This document shows, piece after piece, positions 51,431-58,670 of a stretch of DNA of 64,000 nucleotides. The notes under the pieces are model-generated. The model made no database searches and was not told the origin of the DNA. It saw only the letters and a program-made list of their open reading frames with translations. The position numbers and the translations under genes were made by a program. Positions within the stretch are counted from its first letter, which is position 1; each line of letters begins with the position of its first letter. The DNA comes from Planomonospora parontospora. Lineage in GTDB: Bacteria; Actinomycetota; Actinomycetes; Streptosporangiales; Streptosporangiaceae. The DNA is taken from contig BMQD01000015.1 in NCBI GenBank assembly GCA_014647935.1, positions 169,431 through 233,430 on the forward strand. The letters are read 5' to 3'.

Positions 51431-53170
51431 ATGCGACACAAAGGTGTTGTCGTGCTCGTCAACCCCAACCAGATCCATCCTCCCATCGCCCCGTACGCCC
51501 TGGACGTGCTGACCACGGCACTCGAGGCCGCGGGGTTCGAAGCGCACGTACTGGATCTGACGTTCCATGCGGACGACTGGCGGCAGGTGCTGCGCACGTA
51601 CTTCCGGGACGCCGGGCGTCCGCTGCTCGTCGGTGTCACGTGCCGCAACACCGACACCGTGTACGCCTTCGAACAACGTCCCTTCGTCGACCGGTACAAG
51701 GAGGTCATCGACGAGATCCGCAGGCTGACCGACTCCCCCGTCGTCACCGGGGGAGTCGGTTTCTCCACGATGCCCTTCGCACTCGTCGACTACTTCGGCG
51801 TCGACTTCGGCGTGAAGGGGCCGGGGGAGCACATCCTCTGCGAACTGGCGGAGGCGCTGCACGACGGACGGCCCGCCGACGGCGTTCCCGGCCTGCTCGT
51901 CAACCGCGGGCGGGGAAAGGTCGTGCGGGTGCCGCCGCCCGTACTGAGCGAACTCCGGACCGCCGTCACCGCCTCCCTGCCCTTTCCCACCGGCCGCGAG
52001 GAGGGCCGGGCCTGGCAGGTGGAGACGGAACTGCCCTACACGCGGCGGTCGGGCGTGCCGTACAAGGTCGACAACCTGACCTACTACCGGCTGGGGGGTC
52101 TGGGCAGCATCCTGACCAAGAACGGCTGCGTCTACCGGTGCACGCAGTGCGTCGAGCCGGACGCCAAGGGCACCCGGCTCACCCGGCGGAGCGTCGCATC
52201 CGTGGTCGACGAGATCGAGTCCCTGACCGGCCAGGGGATCTACGACCTGCACACCACCGACAGCGAGTTCAACCTGTCGATCGCGCACAGCAAGCAGCTG
52301 CTGCGGGAGATCATCAGGCGCAAGGACGGCGACGCCTCCGGTTCGCTGCACCGCCTGCGGCTCTGGGTCTACTGCCAGCCGTCGCCCTTCGACGAGGAAC
52401 TCGCGGAACTCCTGGCGCACGCGGGCTGCGCGGGCGTGAACATCGGTACGGACCACGTCCGCTCCGACATGCTCGACGGCTGGAAGGTGACGAAGAAGGG
52501 GACCAGGTACTACGGCTTCGAGGACACGGCGCGGCTGGTCGAGCTGAGCCACCGGTACGGGATGCTCACCATGGTCGAGGCCCTGCTGGGGATGCCCGGC
52601 GAGACCCGGGAGACCATGCGGGAGTGCGTCGACCGGCTGATGGACCTGGACGCCACGGTGACGGGCTTCAGCCTCGGGCTCCGTCTCTTCCCCTATACGG
52701 ATCTGGCGATCTCCCTGGCCCGGCGGTGCGACGGGGTGCGCACGCTCCCCGGGCTCCAGTCCAACAACGCCACCGGGCCGATCATCCTGAAACCGATGGA
52801 GAAGTGCAGCGGCCCGATCGAGTACGAGAGGCAGTTCATGTTCGACGAGTCGGGGGGTTTCCGCTTGGTCTGCTACTTCTCTCCCGATCTCCCCGAGTCC
52901 CCGGAGACGGTGAACAGCCCGAACGGCATCTGGCACGAGTCCGTCGACTTCCTGTGGAGCCACATCCCGGAGTCGGAGTACTACCGCGTCATGCTGCCGA
53001 CACTCAACGGAAGCAGCGAGAACGACAACAACTACGCCGACAACCCGTTCCTGACCAGCTTGAAGAGGAAGGGCTACACCGGCGCGTTCTGGGCGCACTG
53101 GCGCGACCGGGAGAACATCATGAACGGTACCGGCGCTCTCGAGGCGCTGGCCGCCGAGGCGGCCCGGTGA
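51431..53170 (+). CDS. tsrT: TsrT-like cobalamin-dependent radical SAM tryptophan 2-C-methyltransferase
   Basis: A 579-aa class B radical SAM methylase. The N-terminal B12-binding Rossmann domain (about 1-150) has VLVNPNQIHPPIAPYALDV, GVTCRNTDTVYAFE and GVDFGVKGPGEHILCEL. The radical SAM domain (about 220-470) has the CxxxCxxC cluster motif NGCVYRCTQCVEP. It makes 2-methyltryptophan, the first step to quinaldic acid. The same enzyme is called TsrM in enzymology papers. ATG at 51431 has AAGGAG upstream, 18 nt after tsrS. Confidence 0.95.
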   Translation: MRHKGVVVLVNPNQIHPPIAPYALDVLTTALEAAGFEAHVLDLTFHADDWRQVLRTYFRDAGRPLLVGVTCRNTDTVYAFEQRPFVDRYKEVIDEIRRLTDSPVVTGGVGFSTMPFALVDYFGVDFGVKGPGEHILCELAEALHDGRPADGVPGLLVNRGRGKVVRVPPPVLSELRTAVTASLPFPTGREEGRAWQVETELPYTRRSGVPYKVDNLTYYRLGGLGSILTKNGCVYRCTQCVEPDAKGTRLTRRSVASVVDEIESLTGQGIYDLHTTDSEFNLSIAHSKQLLREIIRRKDGDASGSLHRLRLWVYCQPSPFDEELAELLAHAGCAGVNIGTDHVRSDMLDGWKVTKKGTRYYGFEDTARLVELSHRYGMLTMVEALLGMPGETRETMRECVDRLMDLDATVTGFSLGLRLFPYTDLAISLARRCDGVRTLPGLQSNNATGPIILKPMEKCSGPIEYERQFMFDESGGFRLVCYFSPDLPESPETVNSPNGIWHESVDFLWSHIPESEYYRVMLPTLNGSSENDNNYADNPFLTSLKRKGYTGAFWAHWRDRENIMNGTGALEALAAEAAR

Positions 53171-53217
53171 ACGGCTCCACTCCGGGCCGCCGGGACAACG
53201 GTGAGGGCGGTGCGGCG

Positions 53218-54054
53218 ATGAGCGCCACCGGCGGAACGGCCCGGACCCTGAAAGGGCAGGTCGCACTGATCACCGGTGCGGGCCGCGGCATCGGCCGCCT
53301 GCTCGCCGTCGGGCTCGCCGGAGAGGGTGTGTCCGTCGGACTGGTCGGACGGGACCGGGGAAGGCTGGAGGAGACCGCGCGCGGTTGCGCGGAGCGGGGG
53401 GCCGCCGTCACCGTCGCCGTCGCGGACGTCCGCTCCGCGGAGTCGACCCGCGACGCGGTCGAGCACGTGCGCGGCGCGCTCGGGCCGCTGAACCTGCTGG
53501 TGAACAACGCCGGCCTCGTCGACCGCGGAGAGGTCCCCTTCTGGGAGGCCGATCCGGGGCACTGGTGGGATGTGTTCGACACGAACTTCCGCGGCACCGT
53601 CAACGCCTGCCAGGCGGCGGTACCGGACATGGTCCGGCGCGGGCAGGGCCGGATCGTCAACATCAACTCCATATTCGCCGTACGGGGAGACATCCGCTAC
53701 TCCGCCTACAGCGCCTCCAAAGCAGCTCTGCTGGCCCTGTCCGAGACCCTGACCGGAGCGTTCGCGCCGCGGGGCGTCCACCTGTTCGACATCAGCCCGG
53801 GAGCGGTCCGTACGGACATGACACTCGGTATGGCCATCTGCAGGAACCGGGAGGAGTGGACGGACCCGGCGCTCATCGTGACCGCGGTGATCCGCGTGGC
53901 GCGCGGGGAGCTGGACCCGCTTGCAGGGCAGTTCCTGCACGTGGGCGTCGATGATCTCGACGAACTGCTCGCCGGCGCCCGCGGAGGCTCGCCGCCCCGA
54001 GCCTCGTTCAGCAGAGCCTGGAGATCACCTCAGGCCGCGGCCTGCCGAGATTGA
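53218..54054 (+). CDS. tsrU: TsrU-like short-chain dehydrogenase/reductase
   Basis: About 278 aa, classical SDR: cofactor motif ALITGAGRGIGRLLAVGLAG, VNNAGLVDRGE (NNAG), catalytic IVNINSIFAVRGDIRYSAYS with Ser, Tyr and Lys (YSAYSASKAAL), and PGAVRTDM. In thiostrepton TsrU reduces the acetyl ketone of the quinaldic acid precursor. ATG at 53218 suits SDR architecture. GTG at 53167 overlaps the tsrT stop as GTGA, has GAGG 7 nt upstream and would add 17 residues; it fits the coupling pattern of this operon and may be the real start. Last gene of the cluster. Confidence 0.92.
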   Translation: MSATGGTARTLKGQVALITGAGRGIGRLLAVGLAGEGVSVGLVGRDRGRLEETARGCAERGAAVTVAVADVRSAESTRDAVEHVRGALGPLNLLVNNAGLVDRGEVPFWEADPGHWWDVFDTNFRGTVNACQAAVPDMVRRGQGRIVNINSIFAVRGDIRYSAYSASKAALLALSETLTGAFAPRGVHLFDISPGAVRTDMTLGMAICRNREEWTDPALIVTAVIRVARGELDPLAGQFLHVGVDDLDELLAGARGGSPPRASFSRAWRSPQAAACRD

Positions 54055-54055
54055 A

Positions 54056-54082
54056 CACCTGAACGCCACGGCGGTTCAGGTG
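54056..54082. terminator. bidirectional terminator closing the thiopeptide cluster
   Basis: CACCTGAAC (54056-54064) and GTTCAGGTG (54074-54082) form a perfect 9-bp stem with a 9-nt loop, directly after the tsrU stop. The right arm includes the stop codon of the convergent TetR gene. It probably ends both transcripts. Confidence 0.7.
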
Positions 54083-54651
54083 CCGGACGGGGAGGGGACG
54101 CCGGTCACGATCGCGTGGACGGTGGCGGCGACCAGGGCCCGGTCGGGCGGTGTCCGGTCGAAGGTGCGGTGCATGGGCCAGCCCTCGACGAGCACGTCCA
54201 GGGCCTGACCGACGTGCGGCGGGAAGTGCAGGGCGAGACTTCCGCGGCTGCGGTGCAGCCAGGCCCGGGTCGTGGTGGCCACCGCGGGGTTGTGGTTGGC
54301 GTAGGCGTACATCTCGAAGATGAGCGTCATGTCGCGCGCCGTGGCGTAGGCCGGTCCGCAGATGAGGTCGACGACGGCGGCCTCGGCCTCCTGCGCGGAC
54401 GCCGCCTTCTGCAAGGTCGCACGGTACAGCTCGCTCATGGTGTCGGCCAGCCGGGCGAAGGCCTGGGCCAGGAGGTCGTCCAGGCCGTCGAAGTAGTACG
54501 TCAGGGACCCGAGTGGGACCCGCGCCCGCTCGGCGATCTTGCGGTGCGTGGTCCTGTGGACGCCCCACTCGGCGATCACGTCGAGCGCGGCGTCCAGGAT
54601 GCGGTCCTTGCGTCCCGGGTCGTTGGGTACCTCCCGCCGCGTGCCTGTCAC
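54076..54651 (-). CDS. TetR-family transcriptional regulator
   Basis: About 191 aa. The HTH (about 12-58) reads RILDAALDVIAEWGVHRTTH, then KIAERARVPLGSLTYYFDGLD; the C-terminal ligand domain follows (LIFEMYAYANHNPAVATTTR). GTG at 54651 is the likely start; an in-frame ATG farther upstream would run into the divergent promoter. It is divergent from an MFS transporter gene with an operator-like palindrome between, the usual repressor/efflux layout. It may respond to a substrate of that exporter, possibly the thiopeptide made next door (inference). Confidence 0.9.
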   Translation of the reverse strand: MTGTRREVPNDPGRKDRILDAALDVIAEWGVHRTTHRKIAERARVPLGSLTYYFDGLDDLLAQAFARLADTMSELYRATLQKAASAQEAEAAVVDLICGPAYATARDMTLIFEMYAYANHNPAVATTTRAWLHRSRGSLALHFPPHVGQALDVLVEGWPMHRTFDRTPPDRALVAATVHAIVTGVPSPSGT

Positions 54652-54689
54652 GCCCCCATGTTGCCATGGCCGACGACCCCGCCCTAGTG

Positions 54690-54703
54690 TGTACATCAGT
54701 ACA
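54690..54703. promoter_or_regulatory. TetR operator-like palindrome
   Basis: TGTAC-ATCA-GTACA, perfect 5-bp arms, lies between the TetR gene (start 54651) and the MFS gene (start 54754). An AT-rich stretch follows. Likely autoregulatory operator controlling the transporter. Confidence 0.5.
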
Positions 54704-54753
54704 GTCTTTTCAACCCTTTTGCCCCTTGTTCGTCCGCCGTGGGAGCCCTTCTC

Positions 54754-55953
54754 GTGCCCGTCCACCTGTCCGCGCGCCGCAACGCCCTGTTCGCGCTGTT
54801 CTTCCTCCCCGGCCTGACGATCGCCTCATGGGTCACCCGCACTCCCGACGTGCGGGACCTGGTGGGGGCGTCCACCTCGCAGATGGGGCTCATCCTGTTC
54901 GGGCTCTCCGTAGGCTCCATGATCGGCATCCTGTGCTCGGGACCGCTCGTCTCGCGCTGGGGCACCCGACCCGTGATCACGGCCGGCACCGTCGCGGTGG
55001 CGGCCGGCGCGGCCGTCATCGGCATCGGCGCCGCCGCGGGAGCCGGCGCGGCCGTCGCACTCGGCCTGGGCCTCTTCGGCTTCGGGATGGGCGGCGGCGA
55101 GGTCGCGCTGAACGTCGAGGGCGCGGAGGTCGAGCGCCTGCTGGGCCGCTCGACGATGCCCGCCATGCACGGCTTCTTCAGCCTCGGCACGGTCCTCGGG
55201 GCGGCCTGCGGCATGGCCCTGACGGCCCTGGCGTTCCCCGTCGTCGCACACCTGATGATCGTCACCGTCGTGGTCGCCGCCGGCCTGGCGCTCGCCGTCC
55301 GGCACATCCCCGCCGGCGACGGGCGGCAGGCACACGACGACGGCCGGCCCGCCCCGCGCGCCGAGCGGCCCGCGGTGTGGAAGGACTCCAGGCTGCTGCT
55401 GATCGGGGCGATCATCCTCGCGCTCGCCATGGCCGAGGGGACGGCCAACGACTGGCTCCCGCTCGTCATGGTCGACGGTCACGGGTTCGACGCCGCGCTC
55501 GGGTCGGCCGTGTACGCCCTCTTCGCCGCGGCGATGACCCTCGGCCGCTTCGCCGGCGGCCGGTTCGTCGACCGCTTCGGACGCGCCCCCGTCCTGGCCG
55601 CCAGTGCGATCACCGGCGCCGCCGGTCTCGCCCTCGTCATCTTCGTCGACCACCAGGCCGTCGCCGCGGCCGCCGCCGTCCTGTGGGGACTCGGCGCCTC
55701 CCTGGGCTTCCCCCTCGCCCTCTCCGCCGCCGGCGACTCCGGCGAGAACCCGGCCGCGCGCGTCTCGCTCGCCGCGACCCTCGGCTACGTCGCGTTCCTC
55801 GTGGGACCGCCCGCCCTCGGGTTCCTCGGCGAGCACTACGGCCTGCGCTCCGCCCTCGTCCTCGTCCTCGTCATCGTCATCGCGGCGACCTTCGCCACCC
55901 CGGCGGCTCGCACCCCCGATCCGGCCGGCGGCAGGACACCGGCACGCGTCTAG
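54754..55953 (+). CDS. MFS transporter
   Basis: A 399-aa, about 12-helix major facilitator protein. Landmarks: ALFFLPGLTIASWVTRTPDV, a cytoplasmic loop GPLVSRWGTRPVI after helix 2, HGFFSLGTVLGAACGMALTA, LALAMAEGTANDWLPLVMVD, and GRFAGGRFVDRFGRAPVLAA. It resembles YbjJ-like sugar or drug transporters. GTG at 54754 has GGGAG 9 nt upstream; GTG at 54739 in frame is possible. As neighbour of the thiopeptide cluster and of a TetR repressor it is a candidate exporter, but this layout is common elsewhere in actinomycetes. Confidence 0.9.
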   Translation: MPVHLSARRNALFALFFLPGLTIASWVTRTPDVRDLVGASTSQMGLILFGLSVGSMIGILCSGPLVSRWGTRPVITAGTVAVAAGAAVIGIGAAAGAGAAVALGLGLFGFGMGGGEVALNVEGAEVERLLGRSTMPAMHGFFSLGTVLGAACGMALTALAFPVVAHLMIVTVVVAAGLALAVRHIPAGDGRQAHDDGRPAPRAERPAVWKDSRLLLIGAIILALAMAEGTANDWLPLVMVDGHGFDAALGSAVYALFAAAMTLGRFAGGRFVDRFGRAPVLAASAITGAAGLALVIFVDHQAVAAAAAVLWGLGASLGFPLALSAAGDSGENPAARVSLAATLGYVAFLVGPPALGFLGEHYGLRSALVLVLVIVIAATFATPAARTPDPAGGRTPARV

Positions 55954-56121
55954 GATCGGCCCGAACCCCGTATGACCGCGGTGAACTCCGGCGATCAGGG
56001 CGTGGCCGACTCGTCACCCTCGCTTCCCCATGCATTTCGCCCCGGCCGGGTTCTCCTGGATCAACCAGGTCGAGCTGAACACCGCCGACGGATCTCGGAC
56101 GCAGGGCGCTAGGGTCGGCGG

Positions 56122-57117
56122 GTGCGTGCGGCCAGGCTGATGTCATTGGTGCTGCTCCTCCAGTCGCGCGGCGGGATGACCGCGGCCGAGCTGGCCCGGG
56201 AGCTGGAGGTGTCCGAGCGGACCGTGCACCGGGACGTGCTCGCGCTGTCCGAGGCGGGCATCCCGGTCTACGCCGACCGGGGGCGCGGCGGAGGCTACCG
56301 GCTGCTGGACGGCTACCGGACCCGCCTCACCGGCCTGGACCGGGCCGAGGCGGAGGCCCTGTTCCTGTCCGGCGTCCCGGAGGCGCTGCGGGAGATGGGG
56401 CTGGGCGAGGTCGCGGCCACCGCCAGGCTCAAGGCGTCCGCGGCGCTCTCCCCCGGCCTGCGCGACGCCCCCGCGACGGCCGCGCAGCGCTTCCACCTCG
56501 ACGCCCCCGGCTGGTTCGCCAGCGAGCGTCCGCCCCCGGCGCCCCTGGCCCCGCTGGCCAGGGCGGTCTGGGGCGACCACCCGGTCACCGGGCTCTACCG
56601 GGGCGCCGAGCGGACACTGGAACCGTACGGCCTCGTGCTCAAGGCCGGCGTCTGGTATCTGGCGACCCGCTCGGCGATCTACCGGGTGGACCGCTTCTCC
56701 GCCGTGGCCGTCCACGCCGACCGGCGCTTCGACCGGGACCGCGACTTCGACCTGGCCGCCTTCTGGGCCGCGCGGGCCGCGGAGTTCACCCGCTCCCTGC
56801 TCACCGCCCGCGTCACGGTGCGGCTCAGCCCCGACGGCATGCGCCTGCTCCGGCACGTCGCCGATCCGGCGGCCCTCGACGAGGCGCTGGCCTCGGCCGG
56901 GGAGCCCGACGAGCAGGGCTGGACCACGCTCGTCCTGCCCGTCGAGTCCCCCGAGGTCGCCTACGGCCAGTGCCTCCGCTTCGGCCCGGAGGCCGAGGTC
57001 CTCGACCCGCCCGCCCTCCGGGCCCTCCTCGCCGACGCCGCCGCCCGCCTGTCCCGCCTGTACGGCCCGCCCTCGGCGGAGCCCGGACGGGGCCGGCCCT
57101 CCCCCGGGCACCCGTAG
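56122..57117 (+). CDS. WYL-domain transcriptional regulator (YafY-like)
   Basis: A 331-aa regulator: HTH_11 winged helix at the N-terminus (LMSLVLLLQSRGGMTAAELA, then LEVSERTVHRDVLALSEAGI and GGGYRLLDGY). The WYL ligand-binding domain (about 140-230) has YGLVLKAGVWYLATRS, and a WCX-type C-terminal region follows. WYL proteins sense nucleic-acid-type or small ligands. GTG at 56122. It is convergent with an SDR gene, with a strong hairpin between. Confidence 0.9.
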   Translation: MRAARLMSLVLLLQSRGGMTAAELARELEVSERTVHRDVLALSEAGIPVYADRGRGGGYRLLDGYRTRLTGLDRAEAEALFLSGVPEALREMGLGEVAATARLKASAALSPGLRDAPATAAQRFHLDAPGWFASERPPPAPLAPLARAVWGDHPVTGLYRGAERTLEPYGLVLKAGVWYLATRSAIYRVDRFSAVAVHADRRFDRDRDFDLAAFWAARAAEFTRSLLTARVTVRLSPDGMRLLRHVADPAALDEALASAGEPDEQGWTTLVLPVESPEVAYGQCLRFGPEAEVLDPPALRALLADAAARLSRLYGPPSAEPGRGRPSPGHP

Positions 57118-57142
57118 ACCTCGGCACCCTCGGTCCCGGCGG

Positions 57143-57170
57143 GGGCCGGGAGGCGGCGGCCTCCCGGCCC
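57143..57170. terminator. 12-bp perfect stem, bidirectional terminator
   Basis: GGGCCGGGAGGC (57143-57154), tetraloop GGCG, GCCTCCCGGCCC (57159-57170). It lies in the 64-bp gap between the convergent WYL and SDR genes. Very stable; no T-run. Confidence 0.7.
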
Positions 57171-57181
57171 TCCGGGGCGGT

Positions 57182-58096
57182 TCAGCGGTAGCCGGTGGCG
57201 TCGGCGGGCCTGCCCGCGTCCTGCACCTCGACCAGGTAGCGCCAGGCGTCCGGCCGGGTGCCGTCGACGTCGGTGAAGCCGTACACCTGGGCGAGCCCCC
57301 CGCTGGAGAGCGACCGGCCCGACCAGCGCTCCCGCTCCGGGTCGGCGGCCAGCGCCACCACCGCGCGGCCGGTGAAGGCGGGTGACTCCGAGATCACGAA
57401 GTGCGGCTCCTTCTCGAGCGCGTCACGCCAGTTCTCCTCCTTCACCCCGTAGATCTCCAGCATCATCTCCGAGCGCAGCCAGCCGGGAGTCAGGGAGACC
57501 GCGGTGCAGCCGTACGGGCGCAGCTCGTGGGCCTGGGAGAACCCCAGCCGGTTCACCGCGACCTTGGCCAGGTCGTAGAAGCAGGAGACCCGGTAGTGGC
57601 CGGCGTTGTACTCCCAGGTGCCGTCGGTCACCTCCACGAGCAGGCCGCCCCGGTTCCTGGTCAGCAGCGGCAACGCGAAGTGGCTGGTGATCAGGTGGGT
57701 GTCGACCGCCAGCCGGAGCAGGCGCAGGCCGTCGTCCAGGGAGTGCTCCCACAGCGGCGTGTCCCAGGCGGCCAGCCTGTCACCGCCCCAGATGTCGTTG
57801 ACCAGCACGTCGAGCCGGCCGTGCTCGCGGTCGATCCGCTCCACCAGCGCCCGCACCCGCTCCGGTTCCAGGTGGTCCACCTGGACGGCGATCCCTTCGC
57901 CGCCCGCCCGGGTCACCAGCTCGGCCGTCTCCTCGATGGTCTCCGGACGGTCCATCTCCGAACGCTGCTCCCGCGTCGTGCGTCCGGTGCAGTAGACGGT
58001 CGCCCCTGCGGCGCCCAGCTCCGCCGCTATCGCCCGGCCCGTACCCCGCGTCGCCCCGGCGACCAGGGCGACTTTCCCCGTCAGTGTCTTCTCCAT
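57182..58096 (-). CDS. short-chain dehydrogenase/reductase
   Basis: A 304-aa SDR: KVALVAGATRGTGRAIAAEL (cofactor loop), TVYCTGRTTREQRSEMDRPE (NADPH-type loop), VLVNDIWGGDRLAAWDTPLW (the NNAG motif is changed to VNDIWGG) and YRVSCFYDLAKVAVNRLGFS with the YxxxK pair as Tyr-Asp-Leu-Ala-Lys. Long-form SDRs with NDIWGG are known in actinomycetes; substrate unknown. ATG at 58096 (MEKTLTGK) is preferred to a start at 58126. Confidence 0.9.
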   Translation of the reverse strand: MEKTLTGKVALVAGATRGTGRAIAAELGAAGATVYCTGRTTREQRSEMDRPETIEETAELVTRAGGEGIAVQVDHLEPERVRALVERIDREHGRLDVLVNDIWGGDRLAAWDTPLWEHSLDDGLRLLRLAVDTHLITSHFALPLLTRNRGGLLVEVTDGTWEYNAGHYRVSCFYDLAKVAVNRLGFSQAHELRPYGCTAVSLTPGWLRSEMMLEIYGVKEENWRDALEKEPHFVISESPAFTGRAVVALAADPERERWSGRSLSSGGLAQVYGFTDVDGTRPDAWRYLVEVQDAGRPADATGYR

Positions 58097-58453
58097 GGGA
58101 ACGATGCTGACCGGATAAGGGGACATCCACTGTCATGTTTCTCTGCCGATCTCCACGCACAGGCCGGGCAGGACCTCCCCGCCTTCACGAGCCGCTTGCA
58201 ATCTTGTCAAGGCGGGGACGCGGGTCATTCTGCGGCCGGTGGGATCCGTTCGCCGAGCGACGAGAGCGGCGGAGCGGGACGGCCCTGACCTCGACCGCGG
58301 CGCCGTGCAGGCGACCGGCCGACCGTTCGGCGCGCTGACGGGTGCGTTCGACGCGCGGTGACCGCAATGAAACGATCACATGGTTACTCTGCCGGTCAGC
58401 CCGAAGGGCCGGTCCGTGGCCGACCGGCTTCTCTCCGATATGAGGAGATCGCG
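58097..58453. other. intergenic region between divergent SDR and symporter operons
   Basis: About 357 bp with no convincing gene on either strand. It must hold the promoters of the SDR gene (leftward) and of the DUF3311/symporter operon (rightward). No clear palindrome or consensus hexamer pair was identified. Confidence 0.5.
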
Positions 58454-58666
58454 TTGTCCGCACCCAATGGGAACCGGAGCGATCGCAGCCCGTGGAACCG
58501 GCTGCTGCTCGTCCCGATCGTCCTGCCCCTGCTGCCCTTCCTGTTCAACTCGGACGAGCCCCGGCTGCTCGGCTTCCCGATGTTCTACTGGCTCCAGCTC
58601 GCCTTCATCGCGGTCGGCGTCACCTGCACCACGATCGTCTACCAGATGACCAAGCGGGGGCGGTGA
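58454..58666 (+). CDS. DUF3311 small membrane protein, symporter accessory subunit
   Basis: A 70-aa protein with two transmembrane helices (LLLVPIVLPLLPFLFN and FYWLQLAFIAVGVTCTTIVY), the DUF3311 layout. TTG at 58454 is chosen because GAGGAG lies 6 nt upstream, giving the usual length for the family. Its stop is 4 nt before the symporter start. DUF3311 genes routinely precede sodium:solute symporter genes and probably form a complex with them. Confidence 0.88.
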   Translation: MSAPNGNRSDRSPWNRLLLVPIVLPLLPFLFNSDEPRLLGFPMFYWLQLAFIAVGVTCTTIVYQMTKRGR

Positions 58667-58670
58667 CGTC

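Noticed and set aside
48506-53266. Very long minus-strand open frame (about 1586 codons) opposite tsrS-tsrT
   Set aside because: It is a GC-rich shadow of the plus-strand LanB and radical SAM genes; its peptide is Arg/Gly/Pro-rich with no domain, and the plus-strand genes have clear motifs.
54513-56078. 521-aa plus-strand frame over the TetR and MFS genes
   Set aside because: Arg/Gly/Pro-rich shadow of the two real genes; no motif.
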